In this document: positions 30,543 to 39,678 of the stretch, piece after piece
Numbering within the stretch: the stretch's first letter is position 1
How the letters are laid out: every line of letters starts with the position of its first letter
Assembly (NCBI GenBank): GCA_963751695.1
Contig: CAVVVP010000010.1
Coordinates: 372,001 to 436,000 of the forward strand
Origin: SZUA-22 sp963751695
GTDB taxonomy: Bacteria; Bacteroidota; Ignavibacteria; Ignavibacteriales; Melioribacteraceae
Length of the DNA: 64,000 nucleotides
Reading direction: 5' to 3'
Position numbers and translations under genes: made by a program
Notes under the pieces: model-generated
Database searches by the model: none
What the model saw: the letters and a program-made list of their open reading frames with translations, nothing else
What the model was told of the DNA's origin: nothing

Positions 30543-31805
30543 ATGAAACATCCCTCAATTAGTTCATTGTTTATTTATTCAGCAGTCTTCAGCCTTATAC
30601 TATCTTCCTCTAGCTTATGTCAAAGCCCAAGAGTAGAACTCGGTATCGATGTTCTAAGAAAAGACAATTTTGAGATATTAAATGGCAAAAAAGTTGCTCT
30701 CGTTACAAACCCCTCTGGAGTTGATAGTAAATTGAATTCAACAATTGATATTCTTCACAAAGGAGTTGGTTTTGACTTAGTCGCCCTATTCGGTCCAGAG
30801 CATGGAATTAGGGGAGATGTGGAAGGTGGAGATAAGATCGATAACTCCACTGACTCCAAAACTGGTCTACCGGTATATTCCTTGTATGGCTCGAGCTATA
30901 AACCAGATTCTGAAACAATGGGAAAATTCGATCTTTTTGTTTATGACATTCAAGATATTGGATGTAGATCATATACTTATATAAGCACACTTGGAAAGAT
31001 AATGGAGAGTGCGGCTGAATTTAATAAAAAGGTTATTGTTTTAGATAGACCAAATCCCCTGGGAGGAAATAGAATAGAAGGAAGTATTGTAGAAGAAGGA
31101 TTCTTCTCATTTATAAGTCAATATCCAATACCATATGTTTACGGATTAACTGTAGGTGAACTTGCAGTTCTGGTAAATGAAGAAGGAATGTTAAAAGATG
31201 GAGTAAAATGCGATCTTGAAATTGTTGCTATGAAAGGTTGGAAACGAGAATATACATTTGAGGATACTGAGTTAATGTGGGTACCAACTTCCCCTCACAT
31301 TCCTCATAAGGATTCACCTTTTTTCTATGTTATGTCTGGAATAGTAGGCGAACTCAGAGATGTAATTTCAATTGGTGTGGGATATACACTTCCGTTCCAA
31401 ACTTTTGCATACGAAAATGTTAATGGAATTGATCTTGCAGAAAATCTTAATGCTCTTGAGATTGAGGGCCTACGTTTTATGCCGATTTCTTATACCCCTT
31501 ATTATGCCTTTAGCAAAGGTAAAACTATTTCTGGTGTAGAAGTTTTCATAACAGATCATGAGACAGCCACCCTTATGAAAACCCAGTTATATGTGCTTCA
31601 AGAGCTTAAGAATCTTTATCCGGATTATAACATTTTTCAAGCAACAAATCAGAGACACTTAAATGCTTTTGATAAAGCAATGGGAACCGATGAAGTACGA
31701 ATGATATTCTCTGAGAATTTTAAGGTTTCAGATGTAGAAGAATACTTAAATAAAGATATTGAAGAATTTAAAGAGCTCTCAAAAAAATATTATTTATACG
31801 ATTGA
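30543..31805 (+). CDS. NamZ-family (DUF1343) exo-N-acetylmuramidase
   Basis: The 420-residue protein has a signal peptide (FSLILSSSSLCQS). It also has family blocks GIDVLRKDNFEIL, ALVTNPSGVD, LFGPEHGIRGD, VYSLYG, DIQDIGCRSYTY and VLDRPNPLGG. Members release MurNAc from peptidoglycan fragments, supporting cell-wall recycling or scavenging. It is probably co-transcribed with hutI. It ends four bases before a converging lipoprotein gene. Confidence 0.88.
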   Translation: MKHPSISSLFIYSAVFSLILSSSSLCQSPRVELGIDVLRKDNFEILNGKKVALVTNPSGVDSKLNSTIDILHKGVGFDLVALFGPEHGIRGDVEGGDKIDNSTDSKTGLPVYSLYGSSYKPDSETMGKFDLFVYDIQDIGCRSYTYISTLGKIMESAAEFNKKVIVLDRPNPLGGNRIEGSIVEEGFFSFISQYPIPYVYGLTVGELAVLVNEEGMLKDGVKCDLEIVAMKGWKREYTFEDTELMWVPTSPHIPHKDSPFFYVMSGIVGELRDVISIGVGYTLPFQTFAYENVNGIDLAENLNALEIEGLRFMPISYTPYYAFSKGKTISGVEVFITDHETATLMKTQLYVLQELKNLYPDYNIFQATNQRHLNAFDKAMGTDEVRMIFSENFKVSDVEEYLNKDIEEFKELSKKYYLYD

Positions 31806-31809
31806 AAAA

Positions 31810-33477
31810 TCAATCTGAGATTAGTACATCTCCAATTGGCCAGCGTGCTCTGAGATTTAGTGTGTCCGGATAAGAATAAAATTTTTCTGAGAATTCGAAT
31901 GGCTCAACGGAACCATAATTAAACTCATTATTATCATCCAAATCAAGATAGCACCAAATCAAATACTTTCCGGGTAAGACTCTCTCAATTTTGTAAGTCT
32001 TATCATCTTGCACTGTTGCCTGATAATCATTTCCATTTCTTTCGGTTGACTCCAGAACTACAATAATTTTATGATCTGAATTTTCAACCTGTACTAAACC
32101 AGAAACACCTGAAAATTCTCTACCACTTAATGTCGTTAGAGATTTAGCACTAACACTGTCCAATTCATTATTTGCAGCATCAACAATACCCGAATTGTTT
32201 ATTGTTAATTGTATCTCTTTGTTGGGTTGAAGTTTTTTCAGAATTGTAACTTCATACGAAGCATCATCAAACTTAGTAATATCAAAATTATACGATTGTT
32301 TTCCTGATCTTAACGAAATCGAATTAGCAAAATCTAGCGAAGTTATACCATCCGAAAAATTGAGTTTAAAGCTAGGGCGAGTATAATCAATTTGATTTTT
32401 TTCAAATCCAGTTTCAACATTTTTTAATGATGGTGCAATGGTGTCGGGTTCAGTACTTACTACAAATTCATATTGGTCAACAAATTTTATATTTTCAGAT
32501 CTATCAAAGATTTTCTCGGCAACTACAAAGTATTTACCGTCACCATTTAATGAGTCAGATATAGTAATAAAATATTCAGTTTTACTCAGATTCGGTCTGA
32601 AGAAATGAATTGCTTTAGTAATATTGTTTGTTAGTGAATCTATTAAATAAAAATTTTCTACTCCCACTCGACTAGAATCAATGAATTCAGAATATTCAAG
32701 TAAGATGTGATTTTGATCTGTCATAGTCACAGCAGAAATAAACGGTGCTGTGGTATCCTCTTTTGCCAATCGGAAGCTTAGATCGGTAACGCTTGTATTA
32801 GAATCAGAAATAAAAACTTCACGATGAGGAGCACCAAACATATCCTCTCCAATATTGTAGATTCTATTCTTATTCTCTTCCTTAACAGCAAATACTCTAT
32901 AGTTGCCATTAGCTAATCCAAGAGATTCGTACTCTCCATTATCTCCAACTTGAGAAGTATTTTTTGGTTTCTGAACTAATGGATTTGCGAATGTATCTGT
33001 CTGCACATAGGCGAAAATCATAACTCCGCTTGGATTTTTATCATTTATTTTACCACTAATAATGCCAACATCAAGTTTTGATCCAGTTGAAAATGCAAAA
33101 TTAACTGCTTCAAGCATATTATTTTTATTATTCAAATCTTGAATACTTGAACCAATCGAAACGGTGTATGTTGTATTCTCCTTTAGCGTATCATCAAATG
33201 TGATCTCTACGCTCGTCCCACTCCAATCGTAACTTATATTTTTAACTTCAGGGGAAATGAAAAACGCATCTAACAATGAGAGTTTTTCAATATATTCCGA
33301 AAAAGTAACCTCAAAGTGATCATCATCGAAATTTAATGCTCCATCTTGAGGATAGATATCAAGAATCTGTGGAGGTTCATTGTCAACTGGTCCTCCAGGA
33401 GGGGGGAGTTGATTAGCACATTTTAATGAAACGAGAAGTAATATTGCAAACTTAATATTTCTTAGAAATACTTTCAT
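31810..33477 (-). CDS. lipoprotein with N-terminal Ig-like (Big_5) domain
   Basis: The start at ATG 33477 is preferred: it overlaps the mltG stop as ATGA and gives a lipoprotein signal MKVFLRNIKFAILLLVSLKC. The proline-rich NQLPPPGGPVDNEPPQI and the Ig-like segment HFEVTFSEYIEKL...ENTTYTVSIG are typical of Bacteroidota Ig-like surface lipoproteins. Later segments (about 240-460) look like two more Ig-like repeats. The C-terminus resembles a carboxypeptidase-regulatory fold (KYLIWCYLDLDDNNEFNYG). Function unknown. Confidence 0.75.
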   Translation of the reverse strand: MKVFLRNIKFAILLLVSLKCANQLPPPGGPVDNEPPQILDIYPQDGALNFDDDHFEVTFSEYIEKLSLLDAFFISPEVKNISYDWSGTSVEITFDDTLKENTTYTVSIGSSIQDLNNKNNMLEAVNFAFSTGSKLDVGIISGKINDKNPSGVMIFAYVQTDTFANPLVQKPKNTSQVGDNGEYESLGLANGNYRVFAVKEENKNRIYNIGEDMFGAPHREVFISDSNTSVTDLSFRLAKEDTTAPFISAVTMTDQNHILLEYSEFIDSSRVGVENFYLIDSLTNNITKAIHFFRPNLSKTEYFITISDSLNGDGKYFVVAEKIFDRSENIKFVDQYEFVVSTEPDTIAPSLKNVETGFEKNQIDYTRPSFKLNFSDGITSLDFANSISLRSGKQSYNFDITKFDDASYEVTILKKLQPNKEIQLTINNSGIVDAANNELDSVSAKSLTTLSGREFSGVSGLVQVENSDHKIIVVLESTERNGNDYQATVQDDKTYKIERVLPGKYLIWCYLDLDDNNEFNYGSVEPFEFSEKFYSYPDTLNLRARWPIGDVLISD

Positions 33478-34517
33478 TGTGAACTTCGCCATTTCCTATA
33501 TGCAGCCACATTTCTCTGGTGTTCCGAAGAAGATTTAGCAAATTTATGTCCTCCAGTTCCATCTGCAACAAAATAGTAATACTCATGCTCTTCTGGAAAT
33601 ATAGCAGCCAATACAGCATCCTTACCAGGATTATTAATCGGTCCCGGAGGCAATCCTCTATATTTATAAGTGTTATAAGGTGAATCAATTTCTAAATCTT
33701 TATAGTAAACTTTATTTCTGCTTCTTCTATTTCTTTTCAAATATTGCACTGTTGGATCAGCTTGAAGTCTCATCCCTTTTTTTAATCTATTGTAATAAAC
33801 TCCCGAGATTCTTCTATATTCAGAACTGAGATTTGACTCTCCATCAATAATTGATGCCATAGTTAATATTTTATGTTTATCCATCTTCAATTTTTTCATA
33901 GAAGTCATTACATCTTCTCTTTCAAAGAGTTTATCCATCTCAGACTTCAGTTTAAGAATAATTTCATCATTTGTACTCCCATCAAAAAAATAATATGTAT
34001 TCGGGAGTAAATACCCTTCAAGATTTTTTTTCATTATCCCAATGGACTCTAAATACTTGTTATCAGAACTTAATGACATGAATTCTTTTTCATCTATTCC
34101 CATTTTTTCGCTTAAAAGCTCAGCAAGATTATGCTGCCAAATACCTTCTGGGATAGTGACCAGTGTTTGTGGTCCTCCAGCACCTTCGATCAAAAGATCG
34201 ATAAGTTGGAAATAATTAAGTCCGTTTGGTATGTAATATTGACCAGCCTTTATCTTAGTTTCAGCACTGTAGAGAAATGCAACAATATGCATATTCGTTT
34301 TACTTGGTATCAGATCGTTTTCGTATAGTGAATCAATGACTGTATTCAGTCCCTGACCTTGATGCACAATAAATTTTTTCGATCCATCATCTTCATAGTA
34401 GTTAGGAGCAAGAAAGGTGAACATAAGAACACCTAAAACAAAACTAAAAAAAGCTACTATAAGATTTCTCTCATTTCGAGTTAAGTTAAGTGAATTTATT
34501 TTGTCTTTTATACTCAA
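33474..34517 (-). CDS. mltG: endolytic murein transglycosylase
   Basis: MltG cleaves nascent glycan strands at the outer face of the inner membrane. The 347-residue protein has one N-terminal helix (about 17-36), a LysM-like region, and the YceG catalytic domain. In it, E227 lies within ASIIDGESNLSSEYRRISG, and GMRLQADPTVQY and SPYNTYKYRGLPPGPINNPG follow. It is intact and heads the leftward pair with the Ig-like lipoprotein. Confidence 0.95.
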   Translation of the reverse strand: MSIKDKINSLNLTRNERNLIVAFFSFVLGVLMFTFLAPNYYEDDGSKKFIVHQGQGLNTVIDSLYENDLIPSKTNMHIVAFLYSAETKIKAGQYYIPNGLNYFQLIDLLIEGAGGPQTLVTIPEGIWQHNLAELLSEKMGIDEKEFMSLSSDNKYLESIGIMKKNLEGYLLPNTYYFFDGSTNDEIILKLKSEMDKLFEREDVMTSMKKLKMDKHKILTMASIIDGESNLSSEYRRISGVYYNRLKKGMRLQADPTVQYLKRNRRSRNKVYYKDLEIDSPYNTYKYRGLPPGPINNPGKDAVLAAIFPEEHEYYYFVADGTGGHKFAKSSSEHQRNVAAYRKWRSSQ

Positions 34518-34584
34518 TTAGAAGTTCAGTAAAAAATTATTAATTAAATAAATATAGGAAATTTATAAATTTGATGAGTATAGC

Positions 34585-35613
34585 TTATTCTAGATCAATT
34601 GGAATAAATGCATCTTTTGGTAATGCTGGGAAGGCGTTTGCAGAAAGATCTGAAACAATTCCATATTCGAAAAGTTTCTGACCTCGATAAGCGATCATAG
34701 CGGCATTATCGCCACAGAATTGCAAATCCGGTATCAAAATTTTTTTACTATATTCTTTAGCCAACTTTGTGACAGAGTCCCTAATTGTTTGATTTGCAGC
34801 AACTCCGCCAACAACTGAGATTGTGTCTACATTAAAATTATCAATCGCTTTTTTGATATTATTTAGAAGAGCTCTAACAATTGCATCTTGAAATGAAGCA
34901 GAAAGATCAGATTTTTGTTGTTGCGACATTGTTTCACTTTCCTTGTACTCATTTTGAATAAACCTCAATACGGCTGTTTTCAGTCCGCTAAATGAAAAAT
35001 CATAAGGACCTTTTAGTTGAGCTACAGGGAACCTTATTATGTTTGGATCACCTAAATTCGCACTTTCTTGAATTTTTGGACCTCCCGGATAACCGAGTCC
35101 AATCATTTTAGCAACTTTATCGAATGCCTCTCCAGCTGCATCGTCCACGGTAGATCCCAGTTTAGTAATTTTCAAATCAGATTCAACCAATAAAAGCAGT
35201 GTATGACCCCCCGATACAACAAGACAGAGATATGGGAACTCAGGTTTGTCTTCCATCAAAAATCCAGAAAATATATGCCCCTCAATATGGTTTACTGAAA
35301 CAAATGGAATGTTTAATGAGTATGATAGTCCTTTACCGAAATTCAATCCGACAAGAAGAGCCCCGATCAAACCAGGTCCAGCTGTGGCAGTGATAAGATC
35401 CACTTCATCCTTTTTGATTTCTGCTTCTTCTAGAGCTTGCTTTACTAGAGGCTCTATCATCTGCAAGTGGGCTCTGCTAGAAAGTTCTGGAACAACCCCT
35501 CCATATTTTACATGAAAATCTTGAGATGAAATTAAATTTGATTTAAGGTTTCCATTGTCAATAATTGCAATGGATGTCTCATCACAAGATGTTTCAATTC
35601 CTAGTGCTATCAT
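34585..35613 (-). CDS. tsaD: tRNA N6-adenosine threonylcarbamoyltransferase
   Basis: TsaD transfers threonylcarbamoyl to A37 of ANN-decoding tRNAs. The 342-residue protein starts IALGIETSCDETSIAI, with iron ligands H109 and H113 in NHIEGHIFSG and the VVSGGHTLL and VGGVAANQ motifs. It overlaps the proline dehydrogenase gene by four bases. Confidence 0.97.
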   Translation of the reverse strand: MIALGIETSCDETSIAIIDNGNLKSNLISSQDFHVKYGGVVPELSSRAHLQMIEPLVKQALEEAEIKKDEVDLITATAGPGLIGALLVGLNFGKGLSYSLNIPFVSVNHIEGHIFSGFLMEDKPEFPYLCLVVSGGHTLLLLVESDLKITKLGSTVDDAAGEAFDKVAKMIGLGYPGGPKIQESANLGDPNIIRFPVAQLKGPYDFSFSGLKTAVLRFIQNEYKESETMSQQQKSDLSASFQDAIVRALLNNIKKAIDNFNVDTISVVGGVAANQTIRDSVTKLAKEYSKKILIPDLQFCGDNAAMIAYRGQKLFEYGIVSDLSANAFPALPKDAFIPIDLE

Positions 35614-36515
35614 TTAGAAAAACTGAAGAGGCTCTTAAAAATATACCAGGCTAACTGAGGATTCTCTTGTAATCTTCTAATGGCATAATAATACCAATGT
35701 TCTCCGAAAGGAACGTAGATCCTCATTTTGTGACCATCTGAGTTTATTTTTTTTCTTAATCCTTCTTTAACACCAAAGAGCATCTGAAATTCATATTGAT
35801 CCTTTTTCAAACTCCGTTCTGAGATACAATTGTATGCACGTTCGACTATTGGATCATCATGGGTTGCAATTCCCACATAACATCCATCATCAAACATTTT
35901 AGACAGACAAGAAATAAAATTATCTCTGATCTCTTCCCTTCCTTTGTATGCAATATCCTTTTGCTCTACATAAATTCCTTTACACAATCTATAATTTGAT
36001 CTAAGTTGGTTTAGCTCCAAAACATCATTCATTGTTCTTCTTAGATATGCTTGGAGAACTATCCCAACATTGTTAGGATAAATAGCATGTAACCTCTTAA
36101 AAAGTTCAATTATGTCAGAAGTTGTAGAGGAGTCTTCCATATCAATTCGAACAAAGTTGTTATAAAGTTTTGCTCTTTCTATGATATCAACATATTGCAT
36201 ATAACAAAATTCCAACCCAATTTTTAGGCCAAATTGTGTTGGTTTGGTAGAAATATTTGAATCAAGCTTCTCTTTCTCAATAACATCCAGTAATTCAATA
36301 AATTGATTTTTGAATTGTATTGCATCTTCTTTCTCGGTTACTGATTCGCCCAACAAGTCCATTGTAGCAGAGATTCCGAGTGAGTTTAATTTTTTTGTAG
36401 CTTCGACGCCAGCTTTAAGTGTTTTACCTGCAATATACTTTTTCGCAAATAAATAGATTATTGATTTTGGTAAGACCTTTACAGATTGTACAATTAGGTT
36501 ATGAAGAGGATTCAA
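35610..36515 (-). CDS. proline dehydrogenase
   Basis: This 301-residue stand-alone FAD-dependent proline dehydrogenase oxidises proline to pyrroline-5-carboxylate and passes electrons to quinone. Supporting motifs are FVRIDMEDSSTT, VGIVLQAYLRRT, RLCKGIYVEQKDIAYKGREEI and RIYVPFGEHWYYYAIRRLQE near the C-terminus, the conserved substrate-binding block. The P5C dehydrogenase partner is not in the window. Confidence 0.92.
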   Translation of the reverse strand: MNPLHNLIVQSVKVLPKSIIYLFAKKYIAGKTLKAGVEATKKLNSLGISATMDLLGESVTEKEDAIQFKNQFIELLDVIEKEKLDSNISTKPTQFGLKIGLEFCYMQYVDIIERAKLYNNFVRIDMEDSSTTSDIIELFKRLHAIYPNNVGIVLQAYLRRTMNDVLELNQLRSNYRLCKGIYVEQKDIAYKGREEIRDNFISCLSKMFDDGCYVGIATHDDPIVERAYNCISERSLKKDQYEFQMLFGVKEGLRKKINSDGHKMRIYVPFGEHWYYYAIRRLQENPQLAWYIFKSLFSFSK

Positions 36516-36574
36516 TTCTTAGCCATTAAATTTTTCATAATGAAATTTATATTTAGCGGCAATGTAAGTCAAGA

Positions 36575-37186
36575 TTATTTGTTATCACTATTTGACATAA
36601 ATTCAAAAATTTTGAGAAAGAATTTAGTTTTCTTCTCTAATTCTTCTAAAGTTAGATCATTGTGAATAGTAAAGTCCGAAAGATTTTCTTTTTCATCTTC
36701 AGGCATTTGGAATTGCATGCGTTTTCTAATTTCATCTGCTGTCAATGAATCTCGCTCCATAATCCTTTTAATTCGAAAATCCTCTTTAGCAGTTACAAGA
36801 AGTACATGATCTAGAATATCATCCATTTCTGACTCGAAGATCAATGCGGCTTCTACAAATGTCAGATCGTTATTGCAGAGTTCTTCATCCATCAATTGTT
36901 GGCATTTGGAAAAAACAGATGGATGTACGATTGAATTTATTTTCCGAACATTATCTGCAAAGCTAAAAATTATTGAAGACAAAAATGAAGTATTCAGTTT
37001 CCCATCTAAATATGATTCATCACCAAATTCTTTTTTAATCATTTTTTGCACACTGACATCAGAATTCATAATTTCTTTTGCAATAGAATCAGCATCTAGG
37101 ACTGCATATCCAGCAGATTTAATTATCTTCGAAACACTTGATTTACCCGAGCCAATTCCACCAGTAATTCCAATTTTCAGTTTCAT
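36575..37186 (-). CDS. coaE: dephospho-CoA kinase
   Basis: This is the last step of CoA synthesis. The 203-residue protein has the P-loop GITGGIGSGKSSVSK at about 6-20, DADSIAKEI near 36, and IMERDSLTADEIRKRM in the lid. It lies downstream of rny past a terminator. Confidence 0.95.
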   Translation of the reverse strand: MKLKIGITGGIGSGKSSVSKIIKSAGYAVLDADSIAKEIMNSDVSVQKMIKKEFGDESYLDGKLNTSFLSSIIFSFADNVRKINSIVHPSVFSKCQQLMDEELCNNDLTFVEAALIFESEMDDILDHVLLVTAKEDFRIKRIMERDSLTADEIRKRMQFQMPEDEKENLSDFTIHNDLTLEELEKKTKFFLKIFEFMSNSDNK

Positions 37187-37211
37187 AATAGTTGAGGTTT
37201 GTTTAAAAATA

Positions 37212-37240
37212 AAAATGCCATCTCATTAGATGGCATTTTA
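37212..37240 (-). terminator. rho-independent terminator after rny
   Basis: On the minus strand the arms ATGCCATCT / AGATGGCAT close an AATG loop and are followed by TTTTATTTTT. It sits seven bases beyond the rny stop. Confidence 0.8.
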
Positions 37241-37246
37241 TATAAT

Positions 37247-38818
37247 TTATTTTGCGTAAGCAATTTTTCTCACTTCTCGAATTACCGTAACTTTAATTTG
37301 ACCAGGATATTCCATTTCCTCTTGAATCTTAGAGGCAATATCATATGCTAATTTATCTGAAAAATCATCATCGGCTTTTTCTGGTTCAACAACAACTCTT
37401 ACTTCCCTACCGGCTTGAATTGCATATGTCTTTGCAACACCATCAAAAGTATTTGCTAATTCTTCTAAATTTTCAAGTCTTTTTACATAACTTTCAAGCG
37501 GTTCTCTTCTTGCCCCAGGACGAGCTCCGCTTATGGCATCAGCAGCTTGAACTAATGCAGAAATTGGATGTTCCATTTCAATATCTTCATGGTGACTTCC
37601 AATAGCATTTACAACTATTGGATTTTCTTTATGTTTTTTCGCAACATCATACCCGACAAGCGCATGAGGACCTTCGATACTCTTATCGACAGTCTTACCG
37701 ATGTCATGAATCAATCCGGCTCGTTTAGCAATATTTTGGTCAAACCCAAGTTCTGCTGCCATAAAACCAGTAAGGTAAGCAACTTCAATACTGAGTGCTG
37801 AAGTAAATTTTGTCCATAGCTAGAACGGTATTTCATTCTTCCAAGGAGTTTCGTAAGCTCTTTACTCACTCCATGAATTCCAAGTTGAATAAGTGTATTT
37901 TCACCTTCTTTTAGAATTTCTTCTTCCAATTCACTTTCAACTTTCTTAACAACTTCTTCAATTCTCGCCGGATGAATTCTTCCATCAGAGATAAGTTTTT
38001 CAAGAGAAATCCTTGCAACCTCTCTTCTAAATTGATCGAATGCAGAAAGTATTACTGCCTCTGGAGTATCATCAACGATAACATCAACTCCAGTTGCTGC
38101 TTCAAATGCACGAATGTTTCTACCTTCACGCCCAATAATTCTTCCTTTCATCTCATCATTTTGGATTTGCACTACGGAAACTGTCGTTTCGACAGAATGA
38201 TCGACCGCAGTTTTTTGGATAGCCTGAACAACTATTTTTTGAGATTCTTTTTTTGCTTCAACTTTCATCTCATCTCTTATTTGCTGGATTTACTGTGAAG
38301 CATCAGATTTTGCTTTGTTGATCATATTGTCCATCAACATTTTTTTAGCTTCTTCCGCAGTTAGAGATGCAGCTTTTTCTAGTTTAATGTTCTGCTCGAT
38401 AATTAATTTCTCAAGCATTTCCTCTTTGCGAGAAATGTTTCTTGTTTAGATTGAATAGAATCGGTGAGTTTTTTATTTTCTTTTTCTTTTGTTGTAATTA
38501 GTTCATATTTTCTTTCTAGGTTTTCTTCTCGACTTTCAAGTTTTCTTTGAAGGTTTGAAGTTTTTGACGTTGGGTATTTACTTCATTATCAAATTCTTGT
38601 TTTTTCTTGTACCACTCATCTTTTACTTCAAGAATCTTTTCTCTTTTAATGTTTTTTGATTCTTTTTCTGCATCTGAAATAATTGATTTTGCTTTTTCAT
38701 GTGCGTTACTAAGTGTATTCTGACCAGCTTTTGAGTTTAAAAACCAACCTAAATAGAATACAACTGCTAACAATACTATAAGAACAGGTACTATAATTAC
38801 AGGATCCATCATTGCCAT
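37247..38818 (-). CDS. rny: ribonuclease Y, frameshifted
   Basis: This membrane-anchored endoribonuclease initiates mRNA decay. The start ATG 38818 follows TGGAGG; the longer ATG 38836 would swallow that site. The product begins [20 protein letters not shown] (anchor helix), then a long coiled coil, a KH domain ([19 protein letters not shown]) and an HD domain ([11 protein letters not shown]) ending at 37247. The frame changes near 38.5, 38.4, 38.3 and 37.8 kb. Total span is about 523 codons, the normal size. Domains themselves are clean, arguing for sequence errors. Confidence 0.9.
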
Positions 38819-38842
38819 AATTCCTCCAGAATACATATTAAG

Positions 38843-39022
38843 CCGTACTACCCTCTAATGTAAGAACCTTTAATTTCACAGTGGGTAATTGCCAGACGCT
38901 TTTTAACGTCCACAAGGTTGCAATGCAACACCTACCGAAATAGGTTGAGGCCTGTAATACACGCCGTGAGTCAAAAACCCTATTTAGTTAGTATAGTTCT
39001 TTTTTTAGAACGGGCAGTACGG
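38843..39022 (-). ncRNA. ssrS: 6S RNA
   Basis: The 180 bases between zapA and rny encode no protein. Their two ends pair over 11 bp (CCGTACTGCCC at the 5' end with GGGTAGTACGG at the 3' end; one G-U). Internal arms include CAACCTATTTCGGTAGGTTG-like pairing and GACGTTAAAAAGCGTC. The long closed rod of about 180 nt, and the position beside zapA as in E. coli, are the hallmarks of 6S RNA, which binds the housekeeping RNA polymerase in stationary phase. Call is by architecture and context, not by a covariance search. Confidence 0.8.
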
Positions 39023-39027
39023 TAAAA

Positions 39028-39328
39028 TTATGATGGTGTGGACATAATTTTGGATTCGTTCAATAGAAGCTTGATTTTCTTTACTTTGTCAGTGGCTTGA
39101 ATGCTAAATTCTCTAAATTTATTCTTTTCAAGAAAAAGATCGTAAGCGATATTTAATGCCGCAATAATTGCGATTGTCTCAGTAGCTTGATTAGGTAATT
39201 CGTCTTTCGTTTCTTCCATTACATTATTAACATACTTTGCTAAATCAGCAGCCAGTCTCTTCATTTTCTACCAACAATGAGTATTCTTTATCAAATATTG
39301 TTACTTTAAGCTTCTTTTTTTCCGTCAT
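39028..39328 (-). CDS. zapA: cell division protein ZapA, frameshifted
   Basis: ZapA cross-links FtsZ filaments. ATG 39328 gives MTEKKKLKVTIFDKEYSLLVENEE in one frame. The downstream frame continues LAADLAKYVNNVMEETKDEL with TIAIIAALNIAYDLFLEK, the conserved coiled-coil part. A one-base loss near 39.25 kb explains the switch. About 100 residues in total, normal for ZapA. It lies six bases before the 6S RNA. Confidence 0.85.
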
Positions 39329-39358
39329 TTTAATGTTTCACCATCATTTACAATTTAT

Positions 39359-39673
39359 TTAAGAACGTAAATGATCATCTATCTTGCTTATTAAATCTGC
39401 TATTTTTACTTTAATAGCTTCTCTCTCTCCGGTATCCTCTGCATCTAATTCTCCGAAAAGATCATTATTAAAACTTTGTTTACTTGCTTCTTTCTCTAAT
39501 TGTTCGAGCTTTAATTTAAGTATTTCATTCTCATCTTTCAAGCTCTTAATAGTTTTTTCAAGAGCTAGCTTTTCTTCAGAAATTTCGTCTGATTTTTCTA
39601 CAAACATGTAGATATACTTTTCCAACGAAAATAATTCGTCTAAAAAGAAATCATATATTGATTGTTCTGCCAA
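39359..39673 (-). CDS. small coiled-coil protein upstream of zapA
   Basis: The 104-residue protein is mostly heptad-like helix (KLALEKTIKSLKDENEILKL, KLEQLEKEA) with an acidic middle (LFGELDAEDTGE). It lies between pheT and zapA with a short gap. A ZapB-like division role is suggested only by position and coiled-coil character. Confidence 0.6.
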   Translation of the reverse strand: MAEQSIYDFFLDELFSLEKYIYMFVEKSDEISEEKLALEKTIKSLKDENEILKLKLEQLEKEASKQSFNNDLFGELDAEDTGEREAIKVKIADLISKIDDHLRS

Positions 39674-39678
39674 ATCTA

